Of a stretch of DNA of 16,863 nucleotides, positions 8,437 to 14,110 are shown piece by piece. Numbering within the stretch: position 1 is the stretch's first letter; the number at the start of each line of letters is the position of its first letter. The DNA is from an uncultured Mediterraneibacter sp. (GTDB taxonomy: Bacteria > Bacillota > Clostridia > Lachnospirales > Lachnospiraceae): the NCBI GenBank assembly GCA_934418295.1, contig CAKRWZ010000041.1, positions 1 through 16,863 of the forward strand, given 5' to 3'. The translations under genes and the position numbers were made by a program. The notes under the pieces were generated by a model that was given only the letters and a program-made list of their open reading frames with translations, made no database searches and was not told the origin of the DNA.

Positions 8437-8516
8437 GTTTCTTATTCCTTTGCTATTCCTGTTTTTTATTTCTTTTTCATTATTTCTCTTTATTTCTTAT
8501 CTTTTCTCTTGTTTGT

Positions 8517-8522
8517 ATTATA
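8517..8522 (-). promoter_or_regulatory. Candidate -10 box for the yesN operon
   Basis: The minus strand has a perfect TATAAT here, about 80 bases upstream of the regulator's ATG. The region 17 bp further upstream gives only TTCAGT, a weak -35, which fits an activated or weak promoter. The leader between them is pyrimidine-rich on the plus strand and holds no ORF. Confidence 0.5.
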
Positions 8523-8570
8523 ACAAATAATTGCTTTTTACTGAATGCTTTCTGTCAGCTTTCTACCAGA

Positions 8571-8612
8571 AAGGCCACCCTTTTCATCCGATCAGACGAG
8601 CAGGGCGGCCTT
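8571..8612 (-). terminator. Terminator-like stem-loop after mglC
   Basis: On the minus strand AAGGCCGCCC (8603-8612) pairs with GGGTGGCCTT (8571-8580): ten base pairs with one G-U, around a 22-base loop, followed by TTTCT-like residues. It lies about 40 bases past the mglC stop and before the yesN promoter, where an operon end is expected. The U-run is short, so termination may be partial. Confidence 0.6.
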
Positions 8613-8621
8613 CACCTTTCA

Positions 8622-8639
8622 TGTTTACCTGCGTAAACA
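8622..8639. repeat. 18-bp inverted repeat just after mglC
   Basis: TGTTTACCTGCGTAAACA has perfect 7-bp arms around CTGC. It lies 15 bases beyond the mglC stop. It could be an mRNA 3'-end hairpin or an operator resembling LacI-family sites; the sequence does not decide between them. Confidence 0.45.
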
Positions 8640-8653
8640 ACTTTTATAAAAAT

Positions 8654-10306
8654 TTATTTTTTCTGTACATATTTCAGGCAGTCAAGAGTTACGGCTGCGA
8701 GAATGATGATACCTTCAAAGATAAACTGAAGGTTTGTGTCGATACCAAGGATGGTAAGAGAATAGGTCAGGGATGTAAAAATCAATACACCGGTTACAAC
8801 ACCTGAGATCTTACCGATACCACCGGTAAAGGAAACACCACCTACTACACAGGCTGCAATGGCATCCATATCCCAGCCTTGTCCGTAAGCTGCACTACCG
8901 GATCCAACCATTCGGTTACATTCCAGCCAAGAACCAAATCCATACAGGATACCTGCCAGGATGAATGCTCCCATCGTTACTTTAAATACGGAGATACCGG
9001 ATACTGCGGCAGCCTCCGGGTTTCCGCCTACTGCGAACAGGTTCTTTCCAAAGATGGTCTTGTTCCAGATGAACCATACGATGATGACTGCAGCAACCGC
9101 CCACAGAATAATGGTCGGGAATCCTCCTGCCTGCGGGATGAACATATTCGGAATCGCGGAATCAATGGCTCCGAAGGAAACGCCTTTGGTCGCATAGGTT
9201 ACAAGACCAAAGATAATCAGCATATTCGCCATCGTAGAAACAAACGGATGCATTTTAAACTTCGCCATGAAAAAGCCTGCAATCATTGCAAAGGTTGTAG
9301 TCAGCAAAATACATACGAACAACGCCAGAATTGCTTTTCCACCTGCAGACATACCGGAAAAATCAAAAATGTGACCGAATACACTTCCGGTATTGATACC
9401 GTTATGCATGATGATGGTCGCCGTAACCATACCCATACCAACCATACGTCCTACAGAAAGGTCAGTACCTGTCAACAGGATCAGACCCGCAACACCGAGA
9501 GCCAGGAACATTCTCGGTGAAGCCTGCTGCAAAATGTTCAGTATGTTTGTAAAGGTCAGAAGCTGTGTATTTTTCACCAGAGGTGTAATAATACACAATG
9601 CGATGAAGATCAAAACAATGACGATATACAGACCGTTTTTGTAAAGGAACTGTGAGATATCGAAATTATATTTATAGTTTTCGAAGCTCTGCTCCTGTTT
9701 CTGCTTGAATGTATATTTGGACATCCGCAGAAGGTCGATCAAATGATACTTGTGTGCAAAAGCGTCATGCTTTCTGTCTTTGATTTCCTGCAGCTTGGAC
9801 TCATGCGCCATCTGCAGATCAAACAGCTTATTTTTATAAGCATATTTTTCTGCTTTGACCTCTTCTGCATCTTTCAGACTGCTCAGTGCCTTCTCATGCT
9901 CTGCCTTGATCTCTGCTTTTGCTTTTGCGTAGCTTTCTTTCTCCGCCGCTTTTTCAATGTCGCAGCTCTTTGCTACTTTTTCATAATATTCACTCTTATA
10001 GTGCTTGTCCAGATAGCTTTCTGCCTCTGAGATCAGCTTGGAAATCTGGGCTTTGTTTGCAGCTTCCACTGCTTTTGCTTTTTCCAGTTCTTTCTTGCTG
10101 GCTGCAATGATTTTGCTTCTCTCATCGCCGGAGAGGTTTTTGTCCTCTTTTGCAACTGCAATCTGGTTCTTTAAACTGTTTACCTTGTCAGATCCATCGA
10201 CACGCAGTGCATCGATCTGAGCCTGTATTTTCTCAACATATTCATCGATCGGCTGCAGAAGCTTTGCCTCTTCAGCTGCCGAAAGAATACTACTGTTATC
10301 TGCCAT
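8654..10306 (-). CDS. mglC: Galactose/methyl-galactoside ABC permease MglC with long N-terminal extension
   Basis: Integral membrane permease (BPD_transp_2 family) that forms the import channel with MglA. The 550-residue product has two parts. Residues about 215-550 match a normal MglC length of about 336: the first hydrophobic segment is near 226-243, TGTDLSVGRMVGM at 279-291 and GGNPEAAAVSGI at 427-438 are the conserved family stretches, and about eight or more hydrophobic segments follow to the end. Residues 1-214 are additional: hydrophilic, rich in Lys, Glu and Ala, with no Pro after residue 19 and long runs predicted to be helical or coiled coil (e.g. SKKELEKAKAVEAANKAQIS, 70-89). With the usual topology this part would be cytoplasmic. 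The ATG at 10306 has GAGGAG upstream and lies 18 bp after mglA. There is one continuous frame with no internal stop; a downstream start that would drop the extension lacks an obvious strong ribosome site. Confidence 0.93.
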   Translation of the reverse strand: MADNSSILSAAEEAKLLQPIDEYVEKIQAQIDALRVDGSDKVNSLKNQIAVAKEDKNLSGDERSKIIAASKKELEKAKAVEAANKAQISKLISEAESYLDKHYKSEYYEKVAKSCDIEKAAEKESYAKAKAEIKAEHEKALSSLKDAEEVKAEKYAYKNKLFDLQMAHESKLQEIKDRKHDAFAHKYHLIDLLRMSKYTFKQKQEQSFENYKYNFDISQFLYKNGLYIVIVLIFIALCIITPLVKNTQLLTFTNILNILQQASPRMFLALGVAGLILLTGTDLSVGRMVGMGMVTATIIMHNGINTGSVFGHIFDFSGMSAGGKAILALFVCILLTTTFAMIAGFFMAKFKMHPFVSTMANMLIIFGLVTYATKGVSFGAIDSAIPNMFIPQAGGFPTIILWAVAAVIIVWFIWNKTIFGKNLFAVGGNPEAAAVSGISVFKVTMGAFILAGILYGFGSWLECNRMVGSGSAAYGQGWDMDAIAACVVGGVSFTGGIGKISGVVTGVLIFTSLTYSLTILGIDTNLQFIFEGIIILAAVTLDCLKYVQKK

Positions 10307-10324
10307 TTCAAATACTCCTCTCTG

Positions 10325-11833
10325 TTACAAATATTTTGCACTGAGTCTCAAAAGTTCTTCCTGATTCGTTTCTTTTGTATTTACGATACCTGCCAGACGG
10401 CCGTTTGACATAACGCCGATCCGGTTGGTGATCCCGAGGATCTCCGGCATCTCGGAAGAAACCACGATGATCGTCTTTCCCTGTTTTGCCATGTTGATGA
10501 TCAACTCGTAAATCTCGTATTTCGCACCGACGTCGATACCTCTTGTCGGGTCATCCATCATAAACACATTCGGAGAACGCTCCAGCCACTTACCAAAGAT
10601 CACCTTCTGCTGATTTCCTCCGGAAAGACCGGAGATCATGTCGTCAGGTCCCATACATTTCGTATGCATAACTTTGATCTTGTCTGCTGTTGCGCGTACC
10701 ATACTGTCATGAGACAGTGCAATACCCTTTTTATAGTGGCGCATGTTTGCAATGGTTGTATTGAATGTGATATCTCCCTTCAGGAACAGACCGTTGGCCT
10801 TTCTTTCCTCTGTAATCAAAGCGAAGCCATGATCCATGGCATCCCTCGGTGAGGAGAAATTCAAAACTTTTCCATTGTACACCACATTGCCTTCCGCTCT
10901 TGTACGCATACCAAATATAGTTTCCAGAAGTTCTGTACGACCGGCTCCCACCAGACCGTAAAATCCGAAGATCTCACCTTTTTTGATATCAAAGGAAATA
11001 TTCTGGAGCTTCGGTGCGTATTTGGTTGAAAGGTTCTGTACGGAGAGGATTGTCTCGCCCGGCTCATTGTCCACCGGCGGGAATCTATTTTCCAAAGAAC
11101 GTCCGACCATAGCGGACACCAGTTCGTTCATGTCGGTCTCTTTACTATTCTTTGTCATAACGAGACTTCCGTCTCTGAGGACTGAAACTTCATCGCAAAT
11201 CTCAAAAATTTCGTCCATTTTATGTGAAATATAGATCAGGGAAATTCCCTGTGCTTTCAGCTGGCGCATCATTTTGAAAAGTTTTTCTACTTCCGGCGCC
11301 GTCAGTGATGAGGTCGGCTCATCCAGTACGATTACCTTTGAATGATACGAAATTGCTTTTGCGATCTCGCACATCTGTCTCTGCGATACAGACATTTTCT
11401 TCATCGGCTGTGTCAGATTTACGGTAATGCCGAGCTTTCTGAACAGATCTGAAGTTTCCTTTTTCATTCTTCCTTCATCGACCATTCCCAAAGAGTTTTT
11501 GGGATAGCGTCCGAGGAACAGGTTGTCTACAACGCTTCTTTCCAGACACTGGTTCAATTCCTGGTGGACCATAGCCACTCCGTTTTCCAGCGCCTCTTTC
11601 GGCCCGGAGAAGTTTACTTCTCTGCCGTCTAATATGATCGTCCCTTCATCTTTCTGATACGTTCCGAAGAGACATTTCATCATAGTCGATTTGCCGGCAC
11701 CATTCTCACCCATAAGTCCCATGATCGTCCCGGGTTTGACATTCAGGCTGATATGTTTCAGGACCTTGTTCCTTCCGAATGATTTGCTCATGCCTTCAAT
11801 CGATAAGATGTATTTATTCTTATCCTCCGTCAT
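10325..11833 (-). CDS. mglA: Galactose/methyl-galactoside ABC transporter ATP-binding protein MglA
   Basis: The cytoplasmic double-ATPase that powers monosaccharide import by MglB/MglC; 502 residues, the usual length. In the first nucleotide-binding domain Walker A is GENGAGKST (42-50), Walker B VIVLDEP (167-173), and the signature region is degenerate (MSVSQRQM, 147-154). In the second domain the P-loop is degenerate, GLVGAGRTE (293-301), while the signature LSGGNQQK (403-410) and Walker B FMMDDPTRG (424-432) are good. This complementary degeneracy is typical of the CUT2 sugar transporter class (MglA/RbsA/XylG). The ATG at 11833 has AAGGAAG upstream. It lies 85 bp after mglB and 18 bp before mglC. 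The neighbouring MglB-type binding protein and gal genes support galactose over ribose or xylose. Confidence 0.96.
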   Translation of the reverse strand: MTEDKNKYILSIEGMSKSFGRNKVLKHISLNVKPGTIMGLMGENGAGKSTMMKCLFGTYQKDEGTIILDGREVNFSGPKEALENGVAMVHQELNQCLERSVVDNLFLGRYPKNSLGMVDEGRMKKETSDLFRKLGITVNLTQPMKKMSVSQRQMCEIAKAISYHSKVIVLDEPTSSLTAPEVEKLFKMMRQLKAQGISLIYISHKMDEIFEICDEVSVLRDGSLVMTKNSKETDMNELVSAMVGRSLENRFPPVDNEPGETILSVQNLSTKYAPKLQNISFDIKKGEIFGFYGLVGAGRTELLETIFGMRTRAEGNVVYNGKVLNFSSPRDAMDHGFALITEERKANGLFLKGDITFNTTIANMRHYKKGIALSHDSMVRATADKIKVMHTKCMGPDDMISGLSGGNQQKVIFGKWLERSPNVFMMDDPTRGIDVGAKYEIYELIINMAKQGKTIIVVSSEMPEILGITNRIGVMSNGRLAGIVNTKETNQEELLRLSAKYL

Positions 11834-11862
11834 AGCTCTGCTTCCTTTTCTTAGTTAAAGAA

Positions 11863-11883
11863 GGGTATCAGTAATTGACACCC
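11863..11883 (-). promoter_or_regulatory. Intercistronic hairpin between mglB and mglA
   Basis: The minus strand reads GGGTGTCA-ATTAC-TGATACCC, an 8-bp stem with one G-U pair and a 5-base loop, followed by TTCTTT. It lies 35 bases after the mglB stop and about 30 bases before mglA. Such an element could stop part of the transcription or protect the mglB mRNA, giving more binding protein than ATPase, as is common in binding-protein transporters. Confidence 0.55.
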
Positions 11884-11918
11884 CTCTGTGTTAAATCATT
11901 TTGCTTTCAGTCAATCAC

Positions 11919-13187
11919 TTATTTGGAAAGGATTGATGTGTAAGATGATGCATTGTCTGTCTTAACCATGTTGATTGCGAATGCGTCGTACTCACCAGGA
12001 TTTCCAAGACGGTTTGTGATGTTGGACTCTGTCTGTCCGTCTCCGCCGATGTAGTCAACCTTCAGGTTAAGAAGATCATCATAGTTCTCAAGCAGCGGCT
12101 GATATGTAGAGCTGAGGAAGTTATCAGATGCATTGTAGATGTTCAGCCAAACTTTCTTGGACGGGCTCTTGCCGGAATCCAGCTGGTTTGCTACTTTATC
12201 ATAAACCTTCGTAGAATCTGTGAAGTCTTTGTAGTTCTCTGCTGTTACAGCTATGTTCAATGCGTAGTAAGATCTGTCTTCTTCGCTGTATCTGTAATCT
12301 TCACCCTCTGTCAGGCAGTTGCCTGCATCATCAGCTGTGCCGATACCTGTGTCGATATCTACACCGTCAAGTGCGTTACGCAGAACTCTCAGTGTCAGGT
12401 AAGCCTGAACGTCAGCGTGCTGAGAAATTGTTCCGCCGTATCCTTCTGCGATCGCTGCAACAGCGTCGCTGTTTGCATCATATCCGAATGTAGGAACTTT
12501 GTTGTCTTTTGCCCAAGCGTTGAACATTGACATTCCCATACCATCGTTATTGGAAACAACTACATCGATCTGTTCACCGAAGGAAGCTGTCCATGTTCCG
12601 ATTGCGTTTCCTGCTGTAGCTGCATCCCATGTTGCTCCTGCGGAGTTTTTCATTTCCTGGGAAGCCAGCTCACGGATCGTATATGTTTTTCCGTCAACTT
12701 CAAGTGTTGCATCTTTTACAACTTTAGATTTTCCGTCTACGTTTGTTCCTGCCGGAGTAGAATCAACGTTTCCGTCTACATCCACGCCTGTTCCCAATGC
12801 GGAACGAACACCACGTGTACGTGCGATAGAATCGTTATGTCCGATATCACCGATAGCCAGTACATATCCGATCACGCCGTCACCGTTACGGTCGATCGTT
12901 GCTGCGTTTTCTTTGATGTAATCCAGTACCATCTGTCCCTGCAGTTCAGCACCCTGATTTGCATCAAATCCTACATAGTATGTATCTTTGTTGAAATTCA
13001 ATGCATCCATGTCCAGTTCTCCTGTGGAACTGTTGGATGGCTGACGGTTAAACCAGCAAAGCGGTTTGTCCTTGTTTGCCACGCTACTGTCTGACTTGCT
13101 GTCTGAGCTTGATGATGATCCGCATCCTGCCATTGAGAAGGCAAGTGTTGCGGCCATGACTGCTGCCAATACTTTTTTTGCTTTCAT
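11919..13187 (-). CDS. mglB: Galactose-binding lipoprotein MglB, circularly permuted
   Basis: Extracytoplasmic sugar-binding lipoprotein of the mglBAC importer, 422 residues. The signal peptide ends in FSMAGC (Cys22 lipid site) and a Ser/Asp linker. The rest is in unusual order. Residues 38-322 correspond to MglB from about position 84 to its C terminus: Asn47 (N91), calcium-loop-like DRNGDG (99-104), His117, Asp119 and Arg123 (H152, D154, R158), Trp187 (W183), Asn214 (N211), Asp237 (D236). After a linker (about 323-345), residues 346-422 match the family's N-terminal segment: IYNASDNF (350-357, equivalent to D14 and F16), then YDAFAINMV (400-408) like the MglB ALAINLV strand. Position N256 is Gln256, and the last calcium ligands are altered (Gly107, Asp208). 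An insertion of about 39 residues lies at 126-185. The ATG at 13187 has GGGAGGA upstream; earlier in-frame codons are not preceded by one. First gene of the transporter operon. Confidence 0.93.
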   Translation of the reverse strand: MKAKKVLAAVMAATLAFSMAGCGSSSSSDSKSDSSVANKDKPLCWFNRQPSNSSTGELDMDALNFNKDTYYVGFDANQGAELQGQMVLDYIKENAATIDRNGDGVIGYVLAIGDIGHNDSIARTRGVRSALGTGVDVDGNVDSTPAGTNVDGKSKVVKDATLEVDGKTYTIRELASQEMKNSAGATWDAATAGNAIGTWTASFGEQIDVVVSNNDGMGMSMFNAWAKDNKVPTFGYDANSDAVAAIAEGYGGTISQHADVQAYLTLRVLRNALDGVDIDTGIGTADDAGNCLTEGEDYRYSEEDRSYYALNIAVTAENYKDFTDSTKVYDKVANQLDSGKSPSKKVWLNIYNASDNFLSSTYQPLLENYDDLLNLKVDYIGGDGQTESNITNRLGNPGEYDAFAINMVKTDNASSYTSILSK

Positions 13188-13190
13188 TTC

Positions 13191-13201
13191 GGATTCCTCC
13201 C
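13191..13201 (-). promoter_or_regulatory. Ribosome binding site fixing the mglB start
   Basis: The minus strand reads GGGAGGAATCC directly before GAA-ATG at 13187. The ATG is followed at once by a Lys-rich signal peptide, so the in-frame ATG at 13250 is not needed. Confidence 0.75.
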
Positions 13202-13248
13202 GTTTGTTTATTTTGTTTTCACTCGGTTCTGTCTTATAGACTGTATTC

Positions 13249-13254
13249 ATTATA
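13249..13254 (-). promoter_or_regulatory. Candidate -10 box of the mglBAC promoter
   Basis: Perfect TATAAT on the minus strand about 62 bases upstream of the mglB ATG. At 17-bp spacing the -35 position reads TTCTTT, a poor match, which suggests dependence on an activator. Confidence 0.55.
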
Positions 13255-13296
13255 ATTTGATGACCCGAGAGAAAGAATAGAATATTTTTGGATTTA

Positions 13297-13313
13297 TTAT
13301 GAAAATTTTATGA
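13297..13313 (-). promoter_or_regulatory. Candidate activator site: TCATAA direct repeat upstream of mglB
   Basis: The minus strand carries TCATAA at 13308-13313 and again at 13297-13302, start to start 11 bp, about one helical turn, in an AT-rich stretch upstream of the weak -35. AraC-type domains bind two adjacent half-sites about a turn apart, so this is a plausible site for the YesN-type regulator. It is short and could be chance in AT-rich DNA. Confidence 0.3.
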
Positions 13314-13532
13314 TATCTTAAAATTTTTATATTTATTTTGACGAAGTCATCCTCGGTTTTTCGTATCCATTTTCTTACAATTATGCAACTTTTCCTGTTT
13401 TTTTCTTTTTCTATCGTACAATTCACACAGGATAAAGCAACATTTTACGCTCCCGTTTTTTCCGGCAAAGCCCTCGTATATTTCCGGATCGCAGCAACCA
13501 CATAAACTGTGTCTGCCGCAATAAATACAATT

Positions 13533-14063
13533 TTACCCCAGCAGCCCAATCCCTTCCAGCCAGTTTTCAATCTGGAAGTCCGCATTGCCCACGCGGCATC
13601 CCCGGAGCGGCAAAGCTTTTCCGATCTCTGCTTTCGGACAAAGTTTCCGAAGATCGTCAAGGCTGTGTCCCATCCCGCTTCCTTCGTTGGTACAGAATGG
13701 ATAGATGATTTTCCCTTCGGTCGCTGTCTTTTCCAAAAAGGTAAACACCGGCATGGGCATGGTGCCGCACCAGTTCGGGTAGCCCAGACATATCGCGTCA
13801 TATGGCGCCAGATCCGGAAGTGTTCCCTGTAGCTCCGGCCTTGCATCTGCCTGCAATTCTTCCCTGGCCTCTTTGACGCACTCTGCATAATTTGCAGAAT
13901 AAGGCTTTTCCGGACAGATTTCAAACAGATCCGCCCCTGTCAGCTGCTGCATCTTTTTCGCTGCCACGGCAGTGTTTCCTTCTTCCAGCTTCACGATGCT
14001 TCCTTCCGCATAATTTTCTCCTGCATGGGAAAAGTATGCGATCAAAATTTTTTGCTTTTCCAT
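13533..14063 (-). CDS. Flavodoxin family protein
   Basis: A 176-residue cytoplasmic electron-transfer-type protein that probably binds FMN. It begins with the flavodoxin strand ILIAYFSHAGENYAEG (6-21), whose loop would hold the phosphate, and contains ICLGYPNWCGTMPMPVFTFL (91-110), characteristic of the Flavodoxin_4 group (usually GYPNWWGTMP). A third conserved loop is FCTNEGSGMGHS (123-134). The partner and physiological reaction are not predictable; genes of this group often sit next to aldo/keto reductases or regulators, but neither is present here. The ATG at 14063 has AAGGAAG at a rather long spacing of about eleven bases. It follows the large permease by 47 bp in the same direction and could share its transcript. 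Confidence 0.9.
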   Translation of the reverse strand: MEKQKILIAYFSHAGENYAEGSIVKLEEGNTAVAAKKMQQLTGADLFEICPEKPYSANYAECVKEAREELQADARPELQGTLPDLAPYDAICLGYPNWCGTMPMPVFTFLEKTATEGKIIYPFCTNEGSGMGHSLDDLRKLCPKAEIGKALPLRGCRVGNADFQIENWLEGIGLLG

Positions 14064-14110
14064 TGCTTTTATGACTTCCTTTCTTAGCTTCTTATCTCTT
14101 GACTTCTTAT

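Larger units (their letters stand above)
13188..13532. other. 345-bp intergenic region upstream of mglB
   Basis: This stretch between the flavodoxin stop and mglB holds no supported gene. Its mglB-proximal two thirds (13250-13400) are strongly AT-rich and contain the putative -10 box, the TCATAA repeats and the motif TGACTTCGTCA (minus strand, 4-bp arms). The flavodoxin-proximal part (13440-13532) is GC-richer. I find no convincing terminator for the flavodoxin gene and no RNA element I recognise. Confidence 0.6.

Noticed and set aside
11919..13187. Assembly error or frameshift as the cause of the odd mglB order
   Set aside because: The frame is continuous from a good signal peptide to a single stop, both segments keep their binding residues, and the joint has a linker-like composition. 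A misassembly would not be expected to yield an intact permuted fold with a proper lipobox. Only reads could exclude it fully.
13188..13250. Longer mglB product starting at the in-frame ATG at 13250
   Set aside because: The extra 21 residues are polar, precede the lipoprotein signal, and overlap the -10 box; a strong ribosome site lies before the ATG at 13187.
13340..13380. Catabolite-repression (cre) site upstream of mglB
   Set aside because: Stretches such as TGGATACGAAAAAC match the TGNAANCGNNNNCA pattern only partly, missing conserved end bases, so I do not call a site.
13445..13924. Minus-strand 159-codon frame overlapping the flavodoxin
   Set aside because: It is mostly the flavodoxin gene in another frame. 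Its tail (13445-13532) lies in non-coding DNA, and I see no start signal or family resemblance.
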